In this document: piece by piece, positions 17,785 to 27,673 of the stretch
Position numbering within the stretch: the stretch's first letter is position 1
Layout of the letters: each line of letters starts with the position of its first letter
From: CAYWXV01 sp964462535
GTDB lineage: Bacteria; Bacteroidota; Ignavibacteria; OLB7
DNA: 64,000 nt
Direction: 5' to 3'
NCBI GenBank assembly: GCA_964462535.1
Contig: CAYWXV010000011.1
Location: 18,606-82,605, forward strand
Program-made: the position numbers and the translations under genes
Notes under the pieces: generated by a model
What the model was told of the DNA's origin: nothing
What the model saw: only the letters and a program-made list of their open reading frames with translations
Databases searched by the model: none

Positions 17785-20355
17785 CTACCGTTTCCTGGCC
17801 TTCTTCTTTTCCGGCGGGTTCGCGGCGCGATGGTCAAGGAGCTTTGCCGCCTCTTCGATTGTGATCTCGTCGATCGATATCGTCTTCGGTACGGGGGCGT
17901 TGATGTCACCGTGCTTGACGTAGGGACCGTAACGACCGACGTATCCCTCAATCGGCTCTCCGTCTTTCGGATGTGGACCGATGATCCGCACGAGGCCACG
18001 CTTTCCTGCTCCGAGCTTCTTCACCTCAAACAACTCCATCGCGCGATCGAGCGTAACCGTGAGAACATCGTCCGTTGCTTTCAACGAGGCGTACACGCCA
18101 TCGTGTACGACGAACGGTCCAAACCGGCCAAGCCCGGCCTTCACGTCCTTTCCGGTCTCCGGATGCTGTCCCAATGTGCGTGGGAGGGCAAGGAGTCCGA
18201 CGGCTTGCTCGAGCGTAATGTTGTCGGGTGTTACGCCCTTTGGGAGCGAGGTCCGTACGACTTTCGTCTTCTTCCCCGCCTCGTCCTCTACCTCGTCACC
18301 CAGCTGCACGTATGGACCGTAGGGGCCGACGCGCAGATAGATCGGCTCTCCGGTATCTGGGTGATGACCAAACGCTTCGGCCCCTCCCAGCTTCTGCTGG
18401 ACGATCTTGTCGACCTCCTCGTTGTCCAGGTCGGCCGGCGCGATCGCGTCCGGAAGCGTGGCCTTCACCACATCGCCATTCTCTTTCCGTTCCAGGTATG
18501 CGCCGTATCGACCGACGCGCACCTCGGCGTCAAGATCGTCGAACCGAATCGTGCACGCCTCGCGTGGGTCGACCTTCTCTTCCTGAGTCCGCACCTGTCC
18601 GTCAAGTCCATTGTCACCGAGGAAGAACGTCTTCAGATAGGGGAGCCATTCCGCCTCTCCAGTAGCGATGTCATCGAGCGTCTGCTCCATCTGCGCCGTG
18701 AATCCGACGTCGACGAGTCGCGGAAAATACTCTTCGAGAAGCGCGGTGACGGCCATCGCCGTGAACGTCGGAACTAGCTGCTGTCCCTGCTTCCGTGCGT
18801 ACCCTCGATCCTGTATTGTATTGATGATCGAGGCGTAGGTGCTCGGTCGTCCGATACCTTCGCGCTCGAGGGCCTGCACAAGGCTTGCCTCGCTGAAACG
18901 GGCTGGGGGCTTTGTCTCGTGACCCACTGGTACCAGGTCGCGCAGGTTGAGAACATCCCCTTTCTTCAACGGCGGGAGGGGGGCGTCGCGGTCCTCCAGG
19001 GCCGCTTCTGGATCATCCGTCCCTTCGACGTAGGCTCTGAAGAAACCGGGGAACTCAACGCGTCGGCCGTTCGCGCGGAATGAGGCATCCTCGGCTTCGA
19101 TCGTCGCACCAACCAGGCGAATGCGAGCATCCGCCATCTGTGTCGCCATCGTTCGCTTCCAGATCAGATCGTAGAGCGCCGCCTCGGCATCCGATAGGCC
19201 CAGCTCGGCGCTTGTCGGCATTTTCACACCGGCAGGTCGGATCGCCTCGTGTGCCTCTTGCGCCCCCTTCGATTTTGTTGTGAACTGACGTGGTGAAGGG
19301 CTGAGATACTCGTTCCCATATTTCGATGAGACTGCATTCCGCGCTGCCGTGATGGCCTGTTCGGAGAGGTTGACGGAGTCAGTACGCATGTAGGTAATGA
19401 AGCCCTGCTCGTAGAGCTTCTGCGCAACTCGCATGGTCTGCTGCGCACTCAACCCGAGTTTCCGATTCGACTCCTGCTGCATCGTAGACGTCGTGAACGG
19501 CGGTGCAGGGCGACGGACCTCCTCCTTCTCCTCGACGTCACCGACACGCCATGTGGCCGTGCGCAGTCGTTGTACCAGGGCCTCGGCGGCTGCTGCGTCG
19601 AGAAGGAGGACATCGCGACCGGGTATCAAGTGGCCGGTGGACGAATCGAAGTCGCGCGTTCCAGCAAGTCGACGTCCCCCGACGCCATTGAGGACGGCGT
19701 CAAACCCCGTCCCGTTCGACCCCGTTGCGAGCGAGGCCTTCAGGTCCCAGTATGTGGCCGTGTGAAAGGCGCGACGATCGCGTTCCCGCATAACCAGGAG
19801 GCGAACGGCAACCGACTGCACACGACCGGCTGAAAGGCCTCGTGCGATCTTCTTCCAGAGGAGCGGAGAGAGAGTGTATCCGTAGAGGCGGTCGAGGATT
19901 CTTCGCGTTTCCTGTGCGCGGACCAGGCGTGTGTCGATCTGACGCGAGTGACCGAGGGCGTCAAGAATGGCCTCTCGCGTTATCTCATGAAAGACCATCC
20001 GGCTCACCGGCACCTTTGGCTTCAGAATCTCCAGCAGGTGCCATCCGATGGACTCTCCTTCACGGTCTTCGTCAGTTGCGATCACAACTTCATCCGCGTC
20101 CTTCAGGGCATCCTTCAACTGCTTGACGACCTTGGCCTTGGCAGAGGGGATGACGTAGAGTGGTTGAAAGTCGTTGTCGACGTCTACCCCTAAACGCCCA
20201 TGTTTTTCCTTCTTGAGGGCAGCCGGTACATCGGCCGCTTTGGCGGGAAGATCTCGCACACTTCCCATCGATGCCTCGACGTGGTATTCCTTTGGCAGGA
20301 AGGCTTTGATGGTCCGTGCCTTCGTTGGGGACTCGACGATGACGAGTTTCTTCAT
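17785..20355 (-). CDS. topA: DNA topoisomerase I
   Basis: 856 residues, type IA topoisomerase that relaxes negative supercoils. The Toprim domain opens with KKLVIVESPTKA and carries the metal motif ATDEDREGE (residues 93-101). LSAGRVQSVA (174-183) is conserved in the core, and the catalytic tyrosine is Tyr322 in ITYMRTDSVNLS. The C-terminus has at least three Topo_C_Rpt modules (GPYGPYVQLGD, GRFGPFVVHDG, GRYGPYVKHGD) and a basic KKKARKR tail, without Cys4 zinc fingers. This zinc-less architecture is known in other bacterial groups. Complete gene; ATG start without a visible Shine-Dalgarno. Confidence 0.97.
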   Translation of the reverse strand: MKKLVIVESPTKARTIKAFLPKEYHVEASMGSVRDLPAKAADVPAALKKEKHGRLGVDVDNDFQPLYVIPSAKAKVVKQLKDALKDADEVVIATDEDREGESIGWHLLEILKPKVPVSRMVFHEITREAILDALGHSRQIDTRLVRAQETRRILDRLYGYTLSPLLWKKIARGLSAGRVQSVAVRLLVMRERDRRAFHTATYWDLKASLATGSNGTGFDAVLNGVGGRRLAGTRDFDSSTGHLIPGRDVLLLDAAAAEALVQRLRTATWRVGDVEEKEEVRRPAPPFTTSTMQQESNRKLGLSAQQTMRVAQKLYEQGFITYMRTDSVNLSEQAITAARNAVSSKYGNEYLSPSPRQFTTKSKGAQEAHEAIRPAGVKMPTSAELGLSDAEAALYDLIWKRTMATQMADARIRLVGATIEAEDASFRANGRRVEFPGFFRAYVEGTDDPEAALEDRDAPLPPLKKGDVLNLRDLVPVGHETKPPARFSEASLVQALEREGIGRPSTYASIINTIQDRGYARKQGQQLVPTFTAMAVTALLEEYFPRLVDVGFTAQMEQTLDDIATGEAEWLPYLKTFFLGDNGLDGQVRTQEEKVDPREACTIRFDDLDAEVRVGRYGAYLERKENGDVVKATLPDAIAPADLDNEEVDKIVQQKLGGAEAFGHHPDTGEPIYLRVGPYGPYVQLGDEVEDEAGKKTKVVRTSLPKGVTPDNITLEQAVGLLALPRTLGQHPETGKDVKAGLGRFGPFVVHDGVYASLKATDDVLTVTLDRAMELFEVKKLGAGKRGLVRIIGPHPKDGEPIEGYVGRYGPYVKHGDINAPVPKTISIDEITIEEAAKLLDHRAANPPEKKKARKR

Positions 20356-20517
20356 GTATGATCGGTTGATACTACTGTTGGCTTTTCGTCGTTACTGCGG
20401 TTTACGATGATTCTTTCTGCACACCGGATTGGGCTGTTACTTTGTAACCACAAAGGACGCAGAGGACCCGGAGAGGCGATTGCTCCGCAATTGTCTTCGC
20501 CGACACTCTCGGGATTC

Positions 20518-22236
20518 CTAATTCTCACTTCCTCCCCGCCGCCACGCATTCAGGTCGAGAAGGGGGAACGGGCGATTGACCGACTCCAGGCTGAAGAGGT
20601 CTTCTAGTTGAGCAAGACTAACCGGCGCCTGTTCCCGGATGGCGCCAATCATGTCCGCAAGCCGTGTTGCGTTCTCGTAGTGTTCCGTGAACCGTTCGGT
20701 CGCATAGTCTGCGGCCGATTGGGTTGTAATAAGAAACTGCCAGTCGGACGATTGCAGAAGAAGCAGCTCGCGAGCCAGCTGACGGAGCGCGCGGAGTTCT
20801 ATTCTGTTCTCGGGATCCCGATCACCTAGAAGATCATAGAAGCGGTGTTCTATCTCGTAGATCTTCGGCCAGGTCCATTCAGTTTCGTGATTGAGCCATA
20901 CACCATGACCGCCTCCGTCACCCCATGATCCTTCAGGAATCTGGATGAAGACAGCAGGTTGTTTAGCGTCCATTTCATCGACTGCTGTCTGGAGCTGCAG
21001 ACTTGAGGTCTGGTTCACAAAGCGGATCACGTGACCAAGGAACCGGGGTCCCTCAAACCACCAGTGCCCGAAAAGTTCCGTGTCAAACGGGGCAGCGAGC
21101 GTTCCCTTCCGTCCCGTTCGCTCGCGATATCGGCTCATCTCCTGTTCGACGACCCCCACGAAATGACCCGCCTGGATCTTCAATCGCTGGTCGACGCGAT
21201 CGGGACGATATATGTCCTTCATCGCGAGGTCGACCTTCGCGTCCGTGACGCGCCAGTATCGATGCCCGTTGCTGTGATGTCGCTTGTGAAACTCCAGATA
21301 CTCTGGATCACCCGGATAACCGTAGGCACCGCTCCATACCTTCAGCGTGGTCTCGGCGTCGCGCGTGAAAATTGCGGGGGCGTCGCCATCCATGGTGCCG
21401 GTGGATGAAATGCGGTAGAGCTCGTGAACCGAGCGGGCATCGTCAAGCGGGAGAAAAGCTCCCTGCGGACCGATGCGATCGCGGACATGTTGGAACCAAT
21501 CGGAATAGAGACCGAGTGGTCTTCCTCCACGGGTGAGATGACTGTCGACAACGGTGTACTCGAGTCCGTGGCGCGCCATCATCTGTTCGACACCCAATCG
21601 CATGCCGCGCCGTGTCCAGGGATTCTCCACTGGCGCCTCCCAGTCATAGCATGGGCGGTAGGCACACTCGGGCATCCAGAGCCCGCGCGGCGCCGATCCG
21701 AAGTGGCGGCGGTGCGACGCGACAGCAAGGGCAAGTTGACCTTGCACGGACTCGTCACGTCCGAGAAGCGGGAGATACCCATGCGTTGCGGCGCTCGTCT
21801 GGAGTGCAATGACCCCCTGGTCGGCAAGCGAGCGAAACGCGCCGATCAGGTTTGAACCGTATACCTCCGTGAAGTCCCGTCGACGTGATCCAAACCATTC
21901 TTCCCAGAAAATTGTCAACGGAACAAGGTGCCGATCTTCGCTCCGCTTCCCGAACTCCTCCCGATCGCTGCGGGCGCCCGCAATCCTGTTATCAAGCCAT
22001 TCCACGAAGACACGTGGAAAGATCGGGTCGGCCAGTTGCTCAACGACGATTGGTGTCAGACTGAAGGTGATGGATGGGGTGATGCCCTCCGTCAGCAACG
22101 CATGGCACTCGTTCAGCAGAGGGATGTAGCATTCGGCCGCCGCTTCACACAACCACTCCGATCCATGGGGCCACGTGCCGTGATGCAGTACATACGGCAG
22201 ATGTGTGTGCAGAATCAGAACGAGCGAACCATTCAT
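20518..22236 (-). CDS. Glycoside hydrolase family 57 protein, 1,4-alpha-glucan branching-type
   Basis: 572 residues, cytoplasmic. The N-terminal HTHLPYV (10-16) is the first conserved GH57 region. GLWMPECAY holds the presumed nucleophile Glu190, and APFDTELFGHWWFEGP holds the presumed acid/base Asp385. The adjacent DUF1957-type segment and C-terminal helical domain match GH57 branching enzymes, which introduce alpha-1,6 branches into glycogen, although activity differs within the family. It lies 162 bp upstream of topA on the same strand. No other glycogen gene is in the window. Confidence 0.9.
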   Translation of the reverse strand: MNGSLVLILHTHLPYVLHHGTWPHGSEWLCEAAAECYIPLLNECHALLTEGITPSITFSLTPIVVEQLADPIFPRVFVEWLDNRIAGARSDREEFGKRSEDRHLVPLTIFWEEWFGSRRRDFTEVYGSNLIGAFRSLADQGVIALQTSAATHGYLPLLGRDESVQGQLALAVASHRRHFGSAPRGLWMPECAYRPCYDWEAPVENPWTRRGMRLGVEQMMARHGLEYTVVDSHLTRGGRPLGLYSDWFQHVRDRIGPQGAFLPLDDARSVHELYRISSTGTMDGDAPAIFTRDAETTLKVWSGAYGYPGDPEYLEFHKRHHSNGHRYWRVTDAKVDLAMKDIYRPDRVDQRLKIQAGHFVGVVEQEMSRYRERTGRKGTLAAPFDTELFGHWWFEGPRFLGHVIRFVNQTSSLQLQTAVDEMDAKQPAVFIQIPEGSWGDGGGHGVWLNHETEWTWPKIYEIEHRFYDLLGDRDPENRIELRALRQLARELLLLQSSDWQFLITTQSAADYATERFTEHYENATRLADMIGAIREQAPVSLAQLEDLFSLESVNRPFPLLDLNAWRRGGSEN

Positions 22237-22280
22237 ATTTCACGCGCTACGATCACCATATTCCCGCTCCCCGTACCCCG

Positions 22281-22619
22281 CTAGTGCACCTTCTCGCCGC
22301 TGTCCGGCATTGGAAAGCCGAATGGGCCCGTTGCGCCAATGTTAATCTCACCGTACTGCCGTTCATACTTCGCGATGTTCTCATCCAGCGCGTTCAACAG
22401 CAGCCGCGCGTGTTGCGGCGTCATGACGATACGTGCGTGAACTCGTGCGCGGGGGACGCCGGGGAGTATGCGTGTGAAATCGATCACGAACTCTGCTGGA
22501 GAGTGGCTGATAATGGCAAGGTTCGAATAGATCCCCTCCGCCTCTTTCTCTCCCAGTTCGATGTTGATCTGTTGACCGGGGGCCGTTGGATCGATGTTGT
22601 TTTCGGTGTCGTCACTCAT
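22281..22619 (-). CDS. DUF3467 family protein
   Basis: 112 residues from ATG at 22619, preceded at 9 nt by AGAGGA, which decides this start over a longer frame reaching 22865. The sequence is typical of the small DUF3467 family: QINIELGEKEAEGIYSNLAI, SHSPAEFVIDF, PRARVHARIVMTPQHARLLL and the C-terminal ENIAKYERQYGEI. The family is widespread in Bacteroidota-type bacteria; its function is unknown, and it is cytoplasmic by lack of a signal. Confidence 0.93.
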   Translation of the reverse strand: MSDDTENNIDPTAPGQQINIELGEKEAEGIYSNLAIISHSPAEFVIDFTRILPGVPRARVHARIVMTPQHARLLLNALDENIAKYERQYGEINIGATGPFGFPMPDSGEKVH

Positions 22620-22770
22620 TGTCGGGCATCCTCTATGCGTGTCTTGATGAAGGGAGCGAAAATAGCAGAAGTCTATTGAGTACCTAATCGAATCAAAACG
22701 AACGGGCGATCCCGGAGCGTGATTGCACGCAACGGAATCGCCCCGAGTCTGGAGACGATGATGGGAGCCG

Positions 22771-24306
22771 TTACTTCCCCTGTGCCCGCAAGGCGTCGGC
22801 CTTCCTGTGGGCCGCCTCCGCCTTCTCCCCATCGCCGATGTTGGCGTACAGCCGGTCCATCGCATCCCAGTATGAGGACTTGTCCCCTTCGCTTCCAGCC
22901 ATCTCCTCGAGCGCCTTCAGGACGCCCTTCATCTTCGGTTCATCGCGCAACACTTGATAGAGGTTGGCGAGTTCGAACAGGAGAGAGAAGTCGACGGATG
23001 CCCCCTTGAGTCGCCGAAGTTCCTCGAACTGTTTCTGCGACTCGCGGAGCTTCACCATGTATACCTCCTCCTGTGCCTTGCTTGGAGGCTTGGTCCCCGC
23101 GGCCTTCCGGACACTGTCCTGAAGGTGGACCGCCCAGTTTTTGTAGGCTGCTCCCAGGTTGAAGATGGCCTGATTGTGCTGCTCTTTCAGTTCTTCGTTG
23201 CCGGCGGAGAGCTTGACGGCCTGATCGTACTGCGGGATTGCGGCCGGGAAGTCTTCCATGTTGCTCAGGAAGTTTCCGTAATTGATGCGGAGATGAGGAT
23301 CGCTTGGCCTTGCCTTGATTTCGTCCTCATACCGCTTGCGCGCCTCCGCCGTTCTGCCGGTAGAGATGTAGATCTGCGCGATGACCTTCCCGATATCCTT
23401 GTAGCTGGGATCGAGACGCTCGACCAGTCGGAAGTAGCCAAGCGCGTCATCGTACCTGGCCTTGTTCGTTTCGCCGGCATAGTAGGCGTCGACTCCCAAG
23501 GTGTAGAACGCCTCGCTCCGGATGGCACTGGAGATTCTCCGTTCGACTGCCGGGTCGGAGCTGGAGATGGTCTTCCAACCCATCACCATTGGTCCGCCAC
23601 CATTCTCACCGACCACGTAGTAGACGCAAAGGCCCTTGTCAGGGAAATACTGCCAGCCTGACGCCGTATCGGATACCTCGCCCTCGCCGGCCTTCCCCAA
23701 CTTTCCCGCCACATCAGCAGGTGACATTCCCAGCGCCAGCCCGGCTGAGAGTCCCTTGTCGACATCGGGGCGAAGCATGCGGGTGTATTCCTCGAGCAGT
23801 TTCGTTTGCTTCGCGGTGTCCCCCTTCCCAAGAAAGATCAGTCCCTGGAGGTAGTAGTTCTCCGCGGCGCTCTTCCGTAGCATGATGGCCGTGTCGATCA
23901 GCTTCAATGCAACCTGATAGTCCTTGTTCTGCCGGGCCATGTCGGCCCTGTTGTAGACAAGGCCCCACTGGTTGTAGCGCTTGACGACGATCGCCTCGCG
24001 TTGTTCGTTTGTCAGTGGTGGCTGGCCGGCTTCGGCTCGCTCGAACGCCTGGCTCATATCGACTGAGCGCTCCGACATCTCGTAGATCTGAGCCAGAAGC
24101 AGCCATGCTTCCGAGTTCTGAGGTCGTGCTGCGACCTCCCTTTTGAGGGCATCCTCGGCCTTCTTGTAGTCGCGCGCGTTCATGGCCACCTTTGCGGTAG
24201 TCATTTCCGTCGATGCGCATTCGAATGCCGTGAGGGAGAGCCATAAGGTGCCGAGCAGAAGGAGCAGGAGCGATCTGCCGGAGCGCGAAAGGGACTTCGT
24301 AATCAT
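22771..24306 (-). CDS. Tetratricopeptide-repeat envelope protein
   Basis: 511 residues. A strong N-terminal hydrophobic segment (LLLLLLGTLWLSLTAF) is followed by ECAST; Cys30 suggests lipid attachment, but the lipobox is poor. TPR-like helical pairs occur at about 36-110, 125-190 and 265-410 (for example ARDYKKAEDALKREVAARPQ and AEARKRYEDEIKARPSD), with another near the C-terminus. An inserted segment near 205-250 (WQYFPDKGLCVYYVVGENG) is not TPR. Probably a periplasmic scaffold. It is divergent from the transketolase genes. Confidence 0.88.
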   Translation of the reverse strand: MITKSLSRSGRSLLLLLLGTLWLSLTAFECASTEMTTAKVAMNARDYKKAEDALKREVAARPQNSEAWLLLAQIYEMSERSVDMSQAFERAEAGQPPLTNEQREAIVVKRYNQWGLVYNRADMARQNKDYQVALKLIDTAIMLRKSAAENYYLQGLIFLGKGDTAKQTKLLEEYTRMLRPDVDKGLSAGLALGMSPADVAGKLGKAGEGEVSDTASGWQYFPDKGLCVYYVVGENGGGPMVMGWKTISSSDPAVERRISSAIRSEAFYTLGVDAYYAGETNKARYDDALGYFRLVERLDPSYKDIGKVIAQIYISTGRTAEARKRYEDEIKARPSDPHLRINYGNFLSNMEDFPAAIPQYDQAVKLSAGNEELKEQHNQAIFNLGAAYKNWAVHLQDSVRKAAGTKPPSKAQEEVYMVKLRESQKQFEELRRLKGASVDFSLLFELANLYQVLRDEPKMKGVLKALEEMAGSEGDKSSYWDAMDRLYANIGDGEKAEAAHRKADALRAQGK

Positions 24307-24543
24307 TGGTTGGACGCGGAGTTATGGGACTAGCGATCACAAGGACGGTCACAGCCGTCGTCAGGATCAACCTACACGCGAACGTGGCGGTAGGTCACAG
24401 GCGGGCGATTAACCTAAGAAAAAAAGACCGCCGCTTCGGAACAAGTTGTGACTTCGTAGCAGGTGATTGTACCCCCTCACATGCGATACGGAGAGGATTT
24501 GTACTTTTACGCTCTTCCTTTCGGAATCAGCCCAAAGCCTCAC

Positions 24544-25401
24544 ATGCCCTTTACGAATCAACGCCGCAGCCCGCAGGAAATGGCGGAGATCGCGACGGAA
24601 ATCCGACGCGACATCATCCGATCCCTCGTTGAAGCGAAGTCTGGACACTCGGGGGGACCCCTCGGGTCCGCCGACATCTTCGCAGTTCTCTACATGGGGG
24701 GAGTGATGAACTACGATCCCAAAGACCCCTGGAAGCCGGGGCGCGATCGATTCGTCCTCTCCGCGGGACATATGTGCCCCGTCCTCTATGCAACGCTGGC
24801 CAATGCCGGCTTCATGCCGAAATCCGAGTTACTCACGCTCCGCAAGTTTGGGTCACGTCTTCAGGGGCATCCCGGGCGCGACATGGGACTTCCGGGGATC
24901 GAGTCTTCGACCGGATCCCTGGGACAGGGCCTCTCCATCGCGGTCGGTATGGCGATGGCTGACAAGCTGCTCGACCGGAATGATGCGCGCGTCTATGCGT
25001 TGACCGGCGACGGTGAATTGGAGGAGGGATCGATCTGGGAAGCGGTGATGGCCGCTGCCCATTACAAGCTTGACAACTTCTGCATGGTCGTCGACAACAA
25101 CGACTGCCAGATCGATGGTCGCGTTCCCGACGTGATGAATGTCTACCCCATTCGCGAGAAGTTTGATGCATTTGGCTTCCACACGATCGAGATCGATGGT
25201 CACGATCATGGGGCTATCCTCGGTGCGTTCGACCAGGCGAGGACGATTGAAGGAAAGCCGACCTGCATTATCGCTAGAACCTACATGGGTGCGGGCGTAT
25301 CGTTCATGCAGGATCGATACGAGTGGCACGGCAAGCCCCCGTCGGTCGATCAGGCGGTCGTTGCGCTTGAGGAGCTGGAAGAGGGGACGAGAATAGCGTG
25401 A
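24544..25401 (+). CDS. Transketolase, N-terminal (TPP-binding) subunit
   Basis: 285 residues from ATG at 24544, the start that fits the family N-terminus. It carries the pyrophosphate/Mg site GDGELEEGSIWEA (from residue 155) and the conserved AKSGHSGGPLG and GHPGRDMGLPG segments. With the partner gene at 25985 it should form the two-subunit transketolase of the pentose phosphate pathway. The two halves are usually adjacent or overlapping in split systems, whereas here 583 bp separate them. Full length for a split N-terminal subunit. Confidence 0.95.
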   Translation: MPFTNQRRSPQEMAEIATEIRRDIIRSLVEAKSGHSGGPLGSADIFAVLYMGGVMNYDPKDPWKPGRDRFVLSAGHMCPVLYATLANAGFMPKSELLTLRKFGSRLQGHPGRDMGLPGIESSTGSLGQGLSIAVGMAMADKLLDRNDARVYALTGDGELEEGSIWEAVMAAAHYKLDNFCMVVDNNDCQIDGRVPDVMNVYPIREKFDAFGFHTIEIDGHDHGAILGAFDQARTIEGKPTCIIARTYMGAGVSFMQDRYEWHGKPPSVDQAVVALEELEEGTRIA

Positions 25402-25984
25402 ATCACAGAGAGTAGCTAGTGGAGACGGCACTGCGATGGAGCGGTGCCCGTGGCATACTCGAAGCCCATTCAGCAACGGGTTTCACTGCTTCGCTTCTAC
25501 GTCTTCACGTTTTGGCTCGAGCAGGTTTCGAACGGCTGAGCGTGGATGGTCTATCGGATCGAATTGCGGATCGTGTGTCGTCAATCGTAGACGGTTGGGG
25601 AAGGTTTGAGCGCGCCACCGTTGGCAAGCAACGGGTCCGCACGGGCGACAGCGTCAGTGCGAACGTCGCATAGCGGGCAGGGCTGGCCAGCACACCGGAC
25701 AAAGCCTGATTCATTCGAATCGCAAGAGGATCGCTTCAGGAGACGCGTCATTGGCTTCGTCGCGGGCTGCAAGAAACGCTGTCTGGAGACAACGATATTC
25801 GCCTCCGACGTTGTATTCTCCATGGCCTTGCTGCGTGCCTGAACGCCTCACCGCGATCGATTCGCAACGGTAAGCCTACTAATTCTGATAGAGAGAACAA
25901 GCACGGATAGATGCCGAGTAGCTGCAACGGCGCATCGGCCGTGTGTACGAACGACTCTCTATTCTCTACTTCCTACTACCTACA
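25402..25984. other. Unexplained 583-bp spacer between transketolase subunit genes
   Basis: No convincing gene. Two plus-strand frames exist, 25419-25673 (GTG start, 84 codons) and 25606-25842 (78 codons). They overlap each other, lack a ribosome-binding site and match nothing I recognise. The last 30 bases before the second subunit are pyrimidine-rich (CTCTATTCTCTACTTCC), so a separate promoter or leader for it is possible. Composition resembles the neighbours. Confidence 0.4.
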
Positions 25985-27019
25985 ATGCCCTTCGAACAAT
26001 ACGGCGCGAAAGCAACACGATTCGGTTTTGGTGAGGCTCTTGTCGAGCTTGGTGAGAGCGACGAACGCGTAGTCGTCCTCGGCGGTGATATCACCGGATC
26101 GGTGATGACCAACCTGTTCCGTGATCGCTTTCCCGATCGATTCTTCTCGATCGGTATTGCCGAGCAGAACGCGACAACGATCGCGGCCGGTCTTGCACTC
26201 AGCGACAAGATTCCCTTCTTCGCCAGCTACGGTGCCTTCTGTGCGCTTCGCAACGCGGATCAGCTCCGAATCTCGGTCTGCTACAACGAGGTGAACGTGA
26301 AGATCGGCGGTGGTCACTCAGGTATTTCTGTTGGACCCGACGGCGCTACGCACCAGGTCCTCGAGGACATCGCGTTCCTCCGCTCGTTACCGCACATGAC
26401 ACTCGTGGTGCCTTGCGATTACCTGGAGGCGAAGAAGGCGACGCTCGCGATCGGTAGAATGGTTGGTCCGGCATACATACGATTTGGTCGGGAAGCCGTC
26501 CCGAGTTTTACCACAGACGAGACGCCGTTCCGCCTCGGGAAGGCGGAAGTGTTTCGCGAGGGGACGGATGTTGCAATCATCGCAACCGGATGGATGGTGT
26601 GGGAGTCGCTCGTGGCTGCCGAAGAGCTGGCGAAAGAGGGTATCCAGTGCCGCGTCATCAACCTCCACACGATCAAGCCGATCGATACGGAGACGATCGT
26701 GCACGCCGCCCGCGAATGCGGCGCCGTTGTTACGGCAGAGGAGCATCAGATCATGGGTGGCATGGGATCGGCCGTCGCGCAGGTCGTCGTAAAGAACGCG
26801 CCAGTGCCGATGGAATTCGTTGGTGTGACTGACACGTTCGGCGGGTCAGGCGATCCGGCCGAGCTGATGAAGGCGTTCGGTCTCACAAGCCAGGATGTAT
26901 ACCACTCGGTGAAGAAGGTCTTGAAGCGTCGTGCGGGCGAGTGGGACCACATTCAGTCGATGATCGAAGTCGGCATGGAAGGGGAGCATCCGCCGGGATA
27001 TCCGAAGCCGCAAGTGTAG
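25985..27019 (+). CDS. Transketolase, C-terminal (pyrimidine-binding) subunit
   Basis: 344 residues from ATG at 25985. It carries the catalytic pyrimidine-domain motif FFSIGIAEQNATTIAAG, with the activating Glu in AEQN, then the GGGHSGISVGPDGATHQ loop and a C-terminal transketolase domain (DVAIIATGWMVWES, CGAVVTAEEHQIMGGMGSA). It should pair with the product of the gene at 24544. A longer frame starting at 25943 adds only poorly conserved residues. After its stop, GACGTCGC-TTG-GCGACGTC at about 27037-27055 forms a tight hairpin that could act as a 3' end signal. Confidence 0.95.
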   Translation: MPFEQYGAKATRFGFGEALVELGESDERVVVLGGDITGSVMTNLFRDRFPDRFFSIGIAEQNATTIAAGLALSDKIPFFASYGAFCALRNADQLRISVCYNEVNVKIGGGHSGISVGPDGATHQVLEDIAFLRSLPHMTLVVPCDYLEAKKATLAIGRMVGPAYIRFGREAVPSFTTDETPFRLGKAEVFREGTDVAIIATGWMVWESLVAAEELAKEGIQCRVINLHTIKPIDTETIVHAARECGAVVTAEEHQIMGGMGSAVAQVVVKNAPVPMEFVGVTDTFGGSGDPAELMKAFGLTSQDVYHSVKKVLKRRAGEWDHIQSMIEVGMEGEHPPGYPKPQV

Positions 27020-27126
27020 GGGCTCGAACGCCTGCCGACGTCGCTTGGCGACGTCTATCCCACAAATCCCAATTGCGACGGGACCGAAAGGCTCATCGCC
27101 CGCTCGGTCCATAACGGGGTGCACAT

Positions 27127-27609
27127 CTGTCCCTGACTCATCTCGATAGCGAAGGTAATGCCCGAATGGTCGATGTCTCTGGAAAGGAGGCATCCGAACG
27201 ACGTGCACGGGCCGCTGCGACGGTTCGGCTCTCCGCTGATGCGTTCAAGGCCTTGCGTGACGGAAACGTCAAGAAGGGAGATGCGCTCGGTGTCGCCCGA
27301 ATTGCGGGTATAATGGCCGCCAAGAGAACGCACGAACTTATTCCTCTCTGCCATCCTCTCCCGGTGTCGGGGGTTGAGGTGACATTTCAACTGATCGAAG
27401 AAGAGTGCCTCGTCAGAATCGAATCAGAGGTGGTGGTCAACGCGCGCACCGGCGTGGAAATGGAGGCAATGACGGCGGCATCGGTTGCCGCTCTCACGGT
27501 CTACGACATGTTGAAGGGGGTAGACAAGGGGATCGTGATTGATGAGGTCCGTCTCCTGTCGAAGTCGGGGGGGAAGAGCGGGGATTGGAATGCGCCGGCG
27601 TCGGAGTAG
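27127..27609 (+). CDS. moaC: Cyclic pyranopterin monophosphate synthase, apparent CTG start
   Basis: MoaC, which makes cyclic pyranopterin monophosphate in molybdenum cofactor synthesis. Active-site motifs: LIPLCHPL, GVEMEAMTAAS and LLSKSGGKSGDW. The first ATG (27166) begins at MVDVSGK, but conserved family sequence continues upstream in frame as LTHLDSEGNAR, up to a TAA at 27112, and no ATG, GTG or TTG lies between. CTG at 27127, with GGGGTG 7 nt before it, gives 160 residues, the usual family length. I annotate from that codon. No other cofactor genes are close by. Confidence 0.88.
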   Translation: MSLTHLDSEGNARMVDVSGKEASERRARAAATVRLSADAFKALRDGNVKKGDALGVARIAGIMAAKRTHELIPLCHPLPVSGVEVTFQLIEEECLVRIESEVVVNARTGVEMEAMTAASVAALTVYDMLKGVDKGIVIDEVRLLSKSGGKSGDWNAPASE

Positions 27610-27673
27610 AACGCTGACACCAATGTGGTCGCGTGGATGCCGCGCGAACGAGTCTAACCAGCGCCAAGCGATC

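Noticed and set aside
17701..18777. 358-codon plus-strand frame antisense to topA
   Set aside because: Overlaps conserved topA repeat modules; low-similarity, shadow-like composition.
25419..25673. 84-codon GTG-start frame in the transketolase spacer
   Set aside because: No ribosome-binding site, no recognisable family, and overlap with another equally weak frame; kept only as content of the spacer.
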